Of a stretch of DNA of 13,407 bases, positions 1 through 7,190 are shown in pieces (position 1 is the first letter of the stretch; each line of letters opens with the position of its first letter). The notes below the pieces were generated by a model. The model was not told the DNA's origin and did no database searches. It saw nothing but the letters and a program-made list of their open reading frames with translations. This DNA is from Gammaproteobacteria bacterium (GTDB lineage Bacteria > Pseudomonadota > Gammaproteobacteria > UBA7966). A program made the position numbers and the translations under genes. The stretch covers positions 1-13,407 of the forward strand of contig DNIF01000070.1 in the NCBI GenBank assembly GCA_003485715.1, written 5' to 3'.

Positions 1-1589
1 CCCGGCTCGCGCTGGTCGAGTTTCTCTCCGCGCGCCGTGACCCGGCCACGGCCGAAAAAGAACTGAAGACGATGATCGAGCAGGCCCCGGAGATGACGGC
101 CCTGCGCTTCGGTCTCGGCCGCATCTACGAGCAGACCGATCGCCCCGACGAGGCCAGGGCGCTCTATCAGGAGATCGTGGACAAGGCCGGCACCACACCC
201 GATGGCCTGGCCGGTAGAAATCGGCTCGCCCTGATCGCCCTGCGCAAGGACGATCCGGATACCGCCCGGCGACTGCTGGCCGAAGTGCTGGCCGTCAGCG
301 CGCAAGATCGTGATGCCCTGCTGACCCGCGGCAAGATGGCCCTGACCGGCGAAGACGCCATTGGTGCCATCAACGACTTCCGCTCGGTACTGCGCGACGA
401 GCCCAACAACCCCGATCTGCTGCGGCTGCTGGCCGCCGCCCACATGCTGAACAAAGAGCAGCAACTGGCCCAGGATGCGCTGGAGCGTGCCGTGACCGCT
501 GCGCCCCAGGACGTGGACGTCCGCATCAGCCTCGCGCGCATGCTGGTGGAGGTCGGCCGTGGGCCGGCCGCGGTGGAGCTGCTGGAGGCCGGTCTGAAGG
601 TCGTGCCGAACGACATGCGGCTCTACGAGGCCTTGGTGCGCGCGCAGGTGGCTAACCGCGACATGGACGGTGCCCGCGCCACGGTTGCGCAGCTCAAGGA
701 GAAGTTCCCGGACATGCCGGCGCTCTATCACATCGCCGGCCTGCTCGAACAGGCAGATCAGAAACCCGAGGAGAGCATCGCGCACTTCGAGGCCGCGCTG
801 GACAAGGCCCCGGATGCGGCCGAGCCGCTCTCGCAGCTCGTCAAGAGCTTCATGGCCATGGAGAAGCCCGACAAGGCCATCGAGCGTCTGAACAAGACCC
901 TTGCCGCCAACGAGAAGAACTTCGTCGCCTGGAACCTCCTCGGCGAGGTGCATCTGGTGCAGCGGAACCTGCCCGAGGCCAAGAAGGCCTTCGGCAAGGC
1001 CATCGAGCTGCAACCGAAGTGGCCGGTGCCTTATCGCGGCCTGGCCCTCACGCAGCTTCAGGAGGACGATCACACCGGGGCCATCGCCACCTTCGAGAAG
1101 GGGTTGGAGGCCACGGAGTACTCCCTGGTGCTGGTCAGCGACTTCGCCGCCTACTTCGAGGGCCGCAAGCAAGCGGATCAAGCGATCCAGATCTACGAGC
1201 GCTTGCTCGAGCGCCAGCCTGACATCCCCGCTGCCATCAACAACCTGGCCATGCTGCTGCTCGATCACCGCACGGATGCGGCCAGCCACGAGCGCGCGGC
1301 GCAACTGATCGCGAAGATCGACACGGCAGGCAACCCGGCCTTCCTCGACACCGTCGGCTGGGCGCACTACCGCTTGGGCCGCTACGACGAGGCCGTCTCC
1401 ACCCTGCTGAAGGCGGTGGAGGCCGCGCCCGAATCGGGCGTGCTGCGCTACCACCTCGGCATGGCCTATGCGGCCAAGGGTGACAAGGAGCGCGCCATCG
1501 AGCACCTCAAGCGGGCCGTGGAGAGCAAGGAACGCTACGTCGGCCGGGACGAGGCGAAGGCAACACTGGAGAAGCTGCAACAGGGCTGA
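1..1589 (+). CDS. TPR-repeat protein, C-terminal part (5' end outside window)
   Basis: The reading frame is open from base 3 to the stop at 1587-1589, giving 528 visible residues, so the ATG at 72 is internal and the true start lies upstream. Almost the whole product is tandem TPR-like helical repeats of about 34 residues, with repeated patterns such as A-W-N-L-L-G-E-V and A-x-x-x-F-x-K-A-I-E-L-Q-P. The last repeats contain F-L-D-T-V-G-W-A-H-Y-R-x-G-x-Y-D-E-A, a C-terminal signature I associate with long TPR proteins of exopolysaccharide and PEP-CTERM-type systems (PrsT-like). Such proteins act as scaffolds in the envelope or periplasm. A signal peptide or lipobox would lie in the missing N-terminus, so location cannot be judged. 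An SGNH-type gene follows on the same strand. The TPR assignment is secure; the PrsT-like role is inference. Confidence 0.85.
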   Translation, partial: RLALVEFLSARRDPATAEKELKTMIEQAPEMTALRFGLGRIYEQTDRPDEARALYQEIVDKAGTTPDGLAGRNRLALIALRKDDPDTARRLLAEVLAVSAQDRDALLTRGKMALTGEDAIGAINDFRSVLRDEPNNPDLLRLLAAAHMLNKEQQLAQDALERAVTAAPQDVDVRISLARMLVEVGRGPAAVELLEAGLKVVPNDMRLYEALVRAQVANRDMDGARATVAQLKEKFPDMPALYHIAGLLEQADQKPEESIAHFEAALDKAPDAAEPLSQLVKSFMAMEKPDKAIERLNKTLAANEKNFVAWNLLGEVHLVQRNLPEAKKAFGKAIELQPKWPVPYRGLALTQLQEDDHTGAIATFEKGLEATEYSLVLVSDFAAYFEGRKQADQAIQIYERLLERQPDIPAAINNLAMLLLDHRTDAASHERAAQLIAKIDTAGNPAFLDTVGWAHYRLGRYDEAVSTLLKAVEAAPESGVLRYHLGMAYAAKGDKERAIEHLKRAVESKERYVGRDEAKATLEKLQQG

Positions 1590-1629
1590 GGTCGTCGCGT
1601 TCAATACCGTCCCCCCCGACCGACCACAT

Positions 1630-1676
1630 CGTCATCCCTGCCTGCGCGGGGATAACGGCTGAGCGCGGAGATGACG
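1630..1676. repeat. Imperfect palindromic intergenic repeat of the CGTCATyCC type
   Basis: CGTCATC at 1630-1636 pairs perfectly with GATGACG at 1670-1676. Inside it, GTCATCCC (1631-1638) faces GGGATAAC (1649-1656) with one mismatch. Read on the minus strand, the core would encode V-I-P-A-Q-A-G, the tell-tale translation of a widespread family of short dispersed repeats in GC-rich proteobacteria. It lies between the TPR gene and the SGNH gene and its right arm covers the ATG at 1671, which weakens that start codon. It could also fold in the transcript, but no U-tract follows, so it is not a classical terminator. No second copy was noticed in this window. Confidence 0.5.
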
Positions 1677-2795
1677 GCCAGACGTGGAGAACGACCAGAC
1701 ATTGCACCGCCACCACCCAGCAGTGCTGCGAAGCGAGGCAACCTATTGATTTCGCGCCTACGGCCGCTGGTCGCTCCCCTGTTGCGTTTCTACTTCCGGC
1801 CCTCGCGGTTGCGGGTGAGGTTGGGTGAGATCCTCATCGCCCTTGTCCTTGTCGAGCTGGGTGCGCGCTGGTGGTTAGGCCTGGGAACGCCCCCCCTCTA
1901 TCTGCCGCACCCGACCATCGAATACCTGCTGCGCCCCGATCAGGACATCCAGCGCTTCGGCAAGCACATCCTGGTGAACCACTGGGCGATGCGCTCACAG
2001 GACTTCCCGGCCCGCAAGACCGACCCCAGCGAGTACCGGGTACTGGTCGTCGGTGACAGTATCGTCAACGGCACAGCGGTCATCGACCACGCAGCGCTTG
2101 CGACCACGCGCCTGGGGCCACTGCTTGCTGCCGATCTGGGCCGGCCCGTACAGGTGGCGAACATCTCGGCCGGGAGCTGGGGCCCAGGCAACTGGCTGGC
2201 CTATCTGCGCAGTTACGGCCTCTTCGACGCCGATCTCGTCCTGCTCGTGCTGTCGAGCCACGATGCCATCGATACGCCGGGCTATGGGCCGCTCGACGCC
2301 AAGCAATATCCGGTGCAAGCGCCCATCCTTGCGCTGGAGGAGGGGATCCATCGCTACCTGGAGCGTTTCGTCCCGGCACCTCTCAGGATCTGGCAACCGC
2401 CCCCGGGGCCCCCACCCCCACCACCCACTGAGGCGGAGCTCCAAGCCCTGCACACCCAGGCCCTGGCCGATCTCCGCGCCCTGCACGAGCTGGTGCAGGG
2501 CAGCGGTGCGGGTTTCCGTGCCCTGCTGCACGCCACCCAACCGGAGCTGACGGCAGGCCTTGCCTCCGCCGCGACCGCCGGGGATCCCGGCCGCGCAGAG
2601 CTCAAGGCCTTCTTCGCGGAACTCGGGGTGCCACTCCACGACCTGCAACCCTTCTGGGCCGCCGCCATAGCCGACGGTAGAAAGGTCTACACCGACTTCA
2701 TCCACCTGAGCGCCGAGGGGCAGAGCTTGCTCACCGAGCTTTTGCGCACCGAGGTGCGGATCGACTACAACGCGCGCAGCACGGATCCACCCTGA
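1671..2795 (+). CDS. Membrane-anchored SGNH/GDSL-type hydrolase-fold protein
   Basis: The product is 374 residues from the ATG at 1671. One transmembrane helix lies at about residues 51-68, followed by an SGNH-like domain. Block I is V-L-V-V-G-D-S-I-V-N-G with candidate nucleophile Ser130; block II is N-I-S-A-G-S-W-G-P-G-N; block V is D-F-I-H-L-S with Asp342 and His345. At block III, where SGNH enzymes usually carry Asn, it reads L-S-S-H-D (His198). A proline-rich linker lies near 243-252. Such proteins often deacylate or modify extracellular polysaccharide. The ATG start is doubtful because GGAG abuts it with no spacer and it lies in a repeat arm. An in-frame TTG at 1746, with GAGG at 1735-1738 seven bases upstream, is a good alternative that keeps the helix and domain. 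Fold is fairly sure; substrate unknown. Confidence 0.75.
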   Translation: MTARRGERPDIAPPPPSSAAKRGNLLISRLRPLVAPLLRFYFRPSRLRVRLGEILIALVLVELGARWWLGLGTPPLYLPHPTIEYLLRPDQDIQRFGKHILVNHWAMRSQDFPARKTDPSEYRVLVVGDSIVNGTAVIDHAALATTRLGPLLAADLGRPVQVANISAGSWGPGNWLAYLRSYGLFDADLVLLVLSSHDAIDTPGYGPLDAKQYPVQAPILALEEGIHRYLERFVPAPLRIWQPPPGPPPPPPTEAELQALHTQALADLRALHELVQGSGAGFRALLHATQPELTAGLASAATAGDPGRAELKAFFAELGVPLHDLQPFWAAAIADGRKVYTDFIHLSAEGQSLLTELLRTEVRIDYNARSTDPP

Positions 2796-2798
2796 ATC

Positions 2799-2818
2799 CC
2801 CACACGAGCCGCTGTGGG
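2799..2818. other. Small hairpin between SGNH gene and ppk2
   Basis: CCCACA (2799-2804) and TGTGGG (2813-2818) form a perfect 6-bp stem with an 8-base loop, starting four bases after the SGNH stop codon. No T-run follows, so it is at best a weak or attenuating structure. It also covers the GTG at 2814, one reason not to use that codon as the ppk2 start. Confidence 0.3.
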
Positions 2819-2879
2819 CTACCCCCTGATCTGCGGGCCTGGTCAAACGGAAGACGCCCCCCAATCGGAGCGCAACCTC

Positions 2880-3770
2880 ATGCCGAAACGGCCCTCGCTC
2901 GACCTTGATCGCTTCCGGGTGCCGCCGGGGAGCCGCGTCGATCTCGCCGACTGGTCCACCACCATCGCCCCGCTCTACGACTCGAACGAGGCGTATCAGA
3001 AACTGCTCGAGGGCGACAAGGAAGACCTCAAGCGCTATCAGGAGCTCCTGTACGCGCACAACCGCTACGCCCTGCTGGTCATCTTTCAGGCCATGGACGC
3101 GGGCGGCAAGGACGGTGTCATCCGGCATGTGACCTCAGGCTTGAACCCGCAGGGTTGCCAGGTCCACAGCTTCAAGCATCCGAGTGAGCGCGAGCTCGAG
3201 CACGACTTCCTCTGGCGCGCGTACTCTGCCCTGCCGGAGCGAGGTCAGATCGGCATCTTCAATCGCTCCTACTACGAAGAGGTGCTGATCGTCCGTGTGC
3301 GTCCCGCGATCCTCGCGGCGCAGAAGCTGCCGGATGCCGCGCCGGGGAGCCCCGCCTTCTGGGAGGGACGCTACCGTTCCATCAACGACGCCGAGGCGCA
3401 TCTGCATCGCAACGGCACGCGCATCCTCAAGTTCTTCCTGCATCTGTCCCGGGAAGAGCAGCGTCGCCGCTTCCTGGATCGCATCGACAAGCCGCACAAG
3501 AACTGGAAACTGTCACCAGCGGATCTGGAACAGCGCCGCCATTGGGATGACTATATGGCCGCCTACGCGGACTGCCTTGCCGCAACCAGCAGCATCGATG
3601 CGCCATGGTATGTGGTGCCGGCCGACGACAAGAAAAACGCGCGGCTCATCGTGGCGCAGGCAATCGTCGGCGCTCTGGCGACGCTCGATCTGCATTTTCC
3701 GAGGATGGGCGCCGAGGAGCGCGAGGCGCTGCAGCGCTTCCGGCAGCAGTTGGCAGCGGAGGGGGAGTGA
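2880..3770 (+). CDS. ppk2: PPK2-family polyphosphate kinase (class III-like)
   Basis: This cytoplasmic enzyme of 296 residues transfers phosphate between polyphosphate and nucleotides. Features in order are Walker A A-M-D-A-G-G-K-D-G (residues 71-79, Lys77), then R-H-V-T-S-G-L-N-P-Q-G, the Walker B-like I-F-N-R-S-Y-Y-E-E-V-L (126-136), and the lid segment with D-K-P-H-K-N-W-K (203-210). The F-N-R-S-x-Y-E-x-V-L form and N-P-Q-G resemble PPK2 proteins that phosphorylate AMP as well as ADP (class III), rather than the class I F-D-R-S-W-Y form. I chose ATG 2880 because GGAG at 2867-2870 sits nine bases upstream and the protein then has normal family length; an open frame reaches back to a GTG at 2814 inside a hairpin. 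The gene converges on the glycosyltransferase, with only 24 bases between stops. Class assignment is inference. Confidence 0.93.
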   Translation: MPKRPSLDLDRFRVPPGSRVDLADWSTTIAPLYDSNEAYQKLLEGDKEDLKRYQELLYAHNRYALLVIFQAMDAGGKDGVIRHVTSGLNPQGCQVHSFKHPSERELEHDFLWRAYSALPERGQIGIFNRSYYEEVLIVRVRPAILAAQKLPDAAPGSPAFWEGRYRSINDAEAHLHRNGTRILKFFLHLSREEQRRRFLDRIDKPHKNWKLSPADLEQRRHWDDYMAAYADCLAATSSIDAPWYVVPADDKKNARLIVAQAIVGALATLDLHFPRMGAEEREALQRFRQQLAAEGE

Positions 3771-3794
3771 GGCTCGGTCTCCAGCGCGGGCCGT

Positions 3795-5006
3795 TTACCC
3801 CGTAGTCGAAGAGGGTAGCGCTCGCGCCCCCACCATCGCGTAGAGCGACAGCGCCTCAGCCAGCGAATCCGCAGCCCGCTCGACGTGAAAACGCCGTTCA
3901 AAGCAGCTACGTGCGTTCTCGCGCATCGTCTGACGCTCTCGCTCGGGTAGTGCCTCCCAGCGTTGCAGCAGACGCAGCGTACCGGCTCGGTCATCGGCCT
4001 CGACCAGGCCCGCATCGTCGTTCACGATCTCGCGCCAGATATTGACCTCCTTGCTGATCAGCACCGGCGTACCGCAGGCCAGTGCTTCGGCCACGGCGAT
4101 GCCGAAGTTCTCCTGATGCGAGGGCAGGATGAACACCTCGGCGTTGCGCAGGGCACCCCATTTGAGATCGCCCTGCAACATGCCTGTCCAGGTGACCCGG
4201 GACGTGATCCCGAGCCGCTCGGCCAGGGCGCGGAGTTCCCCGGCATAGGCGTGGTCATCCGGGCCGGCGATGACCAGTTGCCAGTCCGTGCGCGCGTCCT
4301 CGCTGTCGCTCGCGAGCCAGTCGTGGAAGGCCTCGAGCAGTAGATCTGCACCTTTCTTGGGATGCACGCGCCCGAGGAAGAGCAAAAGCCGCCGGCCAGC
4401 GAGTTCCGGGAAGCGGTCGGCGAAGGCGCGAGTCTGCACCTCGGCATCGCCCGCCGGCCCCGCCGTGCCGTAGTTCACGACCAGTTCATCGGCCCGGTAA
4501 AGCCAGAAGGATTGCCGTGCCAGGCGGCGCTCCTGCTCACAAGTGAAGAGCACGACAGCCGCATCACGCAGCACGCGATAGTCACCCCAGGGCCAATAGA
4601 ACCATTTTTTCAGATGCTTGAGCGGATATTGGCGCCGAAACCACGGGTCGAGCATGCCATGGGTGAAGACCACGTAGGGCAGGGTGCCGTTGTGGAGCGC
4701 CCGCCAGGTTCCAAAGCTGTTGTACTGCCAGATCCCGTTGACGATGACGATGTCGTAGCGATGGGCATTCTCCCGAAGCCAGTGCACGTAGCGCGGCGCG
4801 TAGCCGTACTTGCCCCAGGCGGGGCCGAGCGGATGCAGGGGCAGGGGAAAATCCGCAAGCCAGGGCGCATCGGGGCTATCGAGCGAGACGACCTCCACCG
4901 TGTGACCGCGGTCGCCGTTCACGCGCGAGAGCTGCTTGACACCCTCGATGGGCCCGCCGCCCACGGGGTTGACCGAGCGGATTGAGTGCAGGATGCGTAG
5001 CGACAC
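3795..5006 (-). CDS. GT-B glycosyltransferase family 4 (surface polysaccharide type)
   Basis: The product is 403 residues with the two-domain GT-B plan. The N-terminal acceptor domain starts R-I-L-H-S-I-R-S-V-N-P-V-G-G-G, a glycine-rich loop, and has F-T-H-G-M-L-D-P-W at about 114-122. The C-terminal donor domain has F-L-G-R-V-H-P-K-K-G (210-219) and the EX7E motif from Glu299 to Glu307 in P-S-H-Q-E-N-F-G-I-A-V-A-E, which holds the nucleotide-sugar. Family knowledge points to retaining transfer of a sugar onto a lipid-linked glycan at the cytoplasmic face of the inner membrane. The start is GTG at 5006 (minus), with AGGA seven bases upstream; this start gives the full N-terminal beta strand. 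Sugar donor and acceptor cannot be read from sequence. The neighbouring SGNH and TPR genes fit an exopolysaccharide context. Confidence 0.92.
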   Translation of the reverse strand: MSLRILHSIRSVNPVGGGPIEGVKQLSRVNGDRGHTVEVVSLDSPDAPWLADFPLPLHPLGPAWGKYGYAPRYVHWLRENAHRYDIVIVNGIWQYNSFGTWRALHNGTLPYVVFTHGMLDPWFRRQYPLKHLKKWFYWPWGDYRVLRDAAVVLFTCEQERRLARQSFWLYRADELVVNYGTAGPAGDAEVQTRAFADRFPELAGRRLLLFLGRVHPKKGADLLLEAFHDWLASDSEDARTDWQLVIAGPDDHAYAGELRALAERLGITSRVTWTGMLQGDLKWGALRNAEVFILPSHQENFGIAVAEALACGTPVLISKEVNIWREIVNDDAGLVEADDRAGTLRLLQRWEALPERERQTMRENARSCFERRFHVERAADSLAEALSLYAMVGARALPSSTTG

Positions 5007-5125
5007 GGAGAGATCCTGAAAGGGTGGGGCCGCGACGGTCAGACCAGAAATGGAGCACAGCCACTGAGCGCCGCACTGCCGCGCCCAGATCCGAGGGCTA
5101 TCCTCGACAGAAAGCCCGCCGGGGT

Positions 5126-5695
5126 CTACGCCCCACCGCGCTTGCGGGAGTCCACCCAGGCGCGGTGGGCGCAGGTCGGGCAGAGCTTTGCGTGCAGCTC
5201 ACAGGCAGCCTCCTCGCGCAGATAGGCTACCGGGTCCTCCCAGTCACCGCCTGCCGGGCGGACGGAGTGGCAACTCGTGCAGACATCCACCGCGGAGTTC
5301 ATGACCGCCTCACCACCATCCGCGGCTACCCGTGGATGGCCAGGGCGCTCCAACAGAAAGCGGGTCGCCACTACCGCGCTGGCGAAGGCAAGCGCGCGAC
5401 CCAAGGCATTGACGATTCGGTACCAGTCGTGCTCGTAGGGATGCCCGTAGTCTGCCAGCAGCCAGACGAGGGTTGCCGGCAGCACCAACCACAAGCCGCC
5501 CACGAGGCCCCAGCGCGCCGCAGCCCAGGCGAGCGGCAGGAAGTAGAGGGGTAGCACGGAGATCTCGAAGCCGGCCCAATGGTCGAGGAGTCCAACCAGA
5601 ATGAGCAGGCCGAAGATCGCCGGCCAGCGGCTGGCGATGAGCCCCCTCGACCAGGCCCCTGTTTCCGAAAATCGCGTTACTGGCAGACTGGCCAT
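5126..5695 (-). CDS. Four-helix membrane sensor-like protein with C-terminal four-Cys module
   Basis: The product is 189 residues from ATG 5695, chosen for AAGG seven bases upstream; the frame stays open to an ATG at 5842 but that extension is polar and unlike a domain. Four hydrophobic helices lie at about 25-37, 45-60, 64-82 and 95-114. Segments such as F-E-I-S-V-L-P-L-Y-F-L-P and V-W-L-L-A-D-Y-x-x-H-P-Y resemble, from memory, the membrane sensor domain found before GGDEF and histidine-kinase modules. Residues 137-178 carry C-T-S-C (Cys139, Cys142), then G-D-W and a Y-L-R-E-E helix, then C-P-T-C (Cys172, Cys175). This matches the CxxC...CPxC zinc-ribbon-like module often appended to PAS, kinase and receiver proteins. 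No kinase, GGDEF or other output domain is present. It is transcribed away from the aminotransferase. Function unknown. Confidence 0.8.
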   Translation of the reverse strand: MASLPVTRFSETGAWSRGLIASRWPAIFGLLILVGLLDHWAGFEISVLPLYFLPLAWAAARWGLVGGLWLVLPATLVWLLADYGHPYEHDWYRIVNALGRALAFASAVVATRFLLERPGHPRVAADGGEAVMNSAVDVCTSCHSVRPAGGDWEDPVAYLREEAACELHAKLCPTCAHRAWVDSRKRGGA

Positions 5696-6020
5696 GGCTA
5701 CACCTTCGGCGTTGACTGCCCATGGCAGCCGGTCGGCGGGCATGGACTGCGCAAGAGTCCCACGAGACCTCACCCGGTGAGGATAGCGGTTACCGTCTTG
5801 TTGCGAGCAGGAATGAAACACCAGATGTGAACATGTTGGCAAACGTCGGGCGGGGGCATGGTGGGGTCGATCGCACCGTATGCCAAACCATCAGCGCAGT
5901 TACTTTACATAATGAACCTTCACGGCGATGTAGTGGTGTCTGGAAGGGCGGAGGTCCGGGTTGCACGCGAGCCGGACGCGTTACCCTCACACACTGGCCC
6001 ACGATCCGGAGTCTGCCCTC
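5696..6020. other. Divergent intergenic region, 325 bp
   Basis: This spacer separates the minus-strand membrane protein from the plus-strand aminotransferase, so it must hold a promoter for each unless longer leaders exist. It contains three perfect palindromes (5768-5782, 5787-5795, 5830-5837) and an AT-rich spot, TTTACATAAT, at 5904-5913. CATAAT at 5908-5913 could serve as a plus-strand -10, about 108 bases before the ATG at 6021, but no good -35 sits at 16-18 bases upstream. No RNA gene or conserved small ORF was recognised. Confidence 0.5.
5768..5782. promoter_or_regulatory. Operator-like perfect palindrome CCTCACC-C-GGTGAGG
   Basis: Seven-base arms with a single central base form a perfect inverted repeat, 73 bases upstream of the membrane-protein start on the minus strand. 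Five bases to the right lies a second short perfect palindrome, CGGTTACCG (5787-5795), and AACATGTT at 5830-5837 is a third. The compact, odd-length dyads are of a size that dimeric repressors or activators bind. No regulator gene is in the window and I do not recognise the motif, so binding is inference. Confidence 0.35.
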
Positions 6021-7190
6021 ATGCCCTTGTCGCCCGCAGCGCTGGCCGCCGAGTTTCCGCTGCAACCGGGGCTTTGCTACCTCAATCACGCTGGCGTGGC
6101 GCCCTGGCCACGGCGCGCGGCCTTGGCCGTGGAGGCCTTCGCGCGCGAGAACACGACCCTTGCGGCCTCGAGCTACCCGCGCTGGCTCGCCGTCGAACAG
6201 CGGCTGCGCGAGCAGCTTGCCCGGCTCATCAACGCCGCTTCCCCCATGCAGGTTGGGTTGCTGAAGAACACCTCCGAGGGGCTGTCGTTCGTGGCGGCAG
6301 GCCTGTCGTGGAGGGCTGGGCAGAATGTGGTCATCGCTCGTGAGGAGTTTCCCTCGAACCGGATCGTCTGGGAGGCCCTGGGGCGGCACGGCGTGGCGGT
6401 GCGTCAGGTGCCGGTGCTGGATGCTGCCGATCCCGAGGCCGATCTGCTCGCTGCCTGCGACGCGGACACGCGGCTTCTGTCGATCAGTGCATGCCAATAT
6501 ATCAATGGGATGAAGATGTCTCTTGATAGGTTGGGTGATTACTGCCGGCGGCGTGACATCCTCTTCGTGGTCGATGCCATCCAGGCGATCGGGGCCGTGC
6601 CTTTCGATGTAGAGGCCTGTCAGTGCGATGTGGCGGTTGCCGACGGGCACAAGTGGCTGCTGGGTCCCGAGGGCCTGGCCCTGTTCTATGTGAGTGACCG
6701 TGCCCTCGAGCGACTCGCCGTCAGCGAGTACGGCTGGCATATGGTGGCGCGGGTAGGCGATTACGAACGCTCTGAATGGGGCCTGTCCCCGGATGTCCGT
6801 CGATTCGAATGTGGCAGCCCCAACCTGCTCGGCACCCATGCCCTCGAGGCCTCGATCGGCCTACTCATCGAGCATGGTGAGTCCTTTGTTTTCAATCAAT
6901 TGAGATGCAATGTTGAATTTCTATCGAGCTCTGTGGAACAGATCCCGGGGGCCGAATCGCTAAGCCCGTCGTCGCCCGACCGGCGTAGCGGCATCCTCAC
7001 TGTTGCTTTCGCGGGCACGGATCCCGGCCGTCTCGACCGGCGACTCAGGCAAGCGGGAGTCTTCGCCGCGGTGCGTGGCGGCGGCATCCGGCTGTCGCCG
7101 CACTTCTACACGCCACAGGCCATGCTCGAAGAAGCGGCACGTGTCCTGGCACGCTGTGTCGTGGCCGAGCGCCGGGGCGAGGCCCTTTGA
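6021..7190 (+). CDS. Class V PLP-dependent aminotransferase, no desulfurase Cys loop
   Basis: The product is 389 residues with fold-type I PLP features: Y-L-N-H-A-G-V-A-P (20-28), the phosphate-binding K-N-T-S-E-G (82-87), Asp185 in F-V-V-D-A-I-Q-A-I-G for the pyridine nitrogen, and Lys211 in A-D-G-H-K-W-L-L-G-P-E-G for the Schiff base. The C-terminal R-G-G-G-I-R-L-S-P-H-F-Y carries the carboxylate-binding arginine. The cysteine-bearing loop of SufS/CsdA enzymes is missing there, so true cysteine desulfurase activity is unlikely even though such proteins are often labelled selenocysteine lyase or NifS-like. ATG 6021 has GGAG nine bases upstream. A TTG at 5961 with GGAGGT five bases upstream would add 20 residues not expected in the family. 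Codons in 6481-6540 and 6881-6930 are unusually AT-rich. Substrate unknown. Confidence 0.88.
   Translation: MPLSPAALAAEFPLQPGLCYLNHAGVAPWPRRAALAVEAFARENTTLAASSYPRWLAVEQRLREQLARLINAASPMQVGLLKNTSEGLSFVAAGLSWRAGQNVVIAREEFPSNRIVWEALGRHGVAVRQVPVLDAADPEADLLAACDADTRLLSISACQYINGMKMSLDRLGDYCRRRDILFVVDAIQAIGAVPFDVEACQCDVAVADGHKWLLGPEGLALFYVSDRALERLAVSEYGWHMVARVGDYERSEWGLSPDVRRFECGSPNLLGTHALEASIGLLIEHGESFVFNQLRCNVEFLSSSVEQIPGAESLSPSSPDRRSGILTVAFAGTDPGRLDRRLRQAGVFAAVRGGGIRLSPHFYTPQAMLEEAARVLARCVVAERRGEAL

Noticed and set aside
1995..3128. Long open frame of 377 codons on the minus strand opposite the SGNH gene and ppk2
   Set aside because: It runs across two clearly coding plus-strand genes and their gap, its product matches no known fold, and long antisense frames are expected at this G+C.
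5007..5125. Possible terminator (GGGG-CGTAGA-CCCC) at the end of the membrane-protein gene
   Set aside because: The stem is only four G-C pairs and no T-run follows on the minus strand.
5268..5285. C-T-S-C-H in the membrane protein read as a c-type heme site
   Set aside because: The second C-P-T-C pair and the G-D-W/Y-L-R-E-E spacing match the CxxC...CPxC module better, there is no signal peptide, and the module is probably cytoplasmic.
5790..6839. Long minus-strand open frame of 349 codons opposite the aminotransferase
   Set aside because: The plus strand has a well-conserved PLP enzyme; the antisense product is low-complexity and has no recognisable motif.
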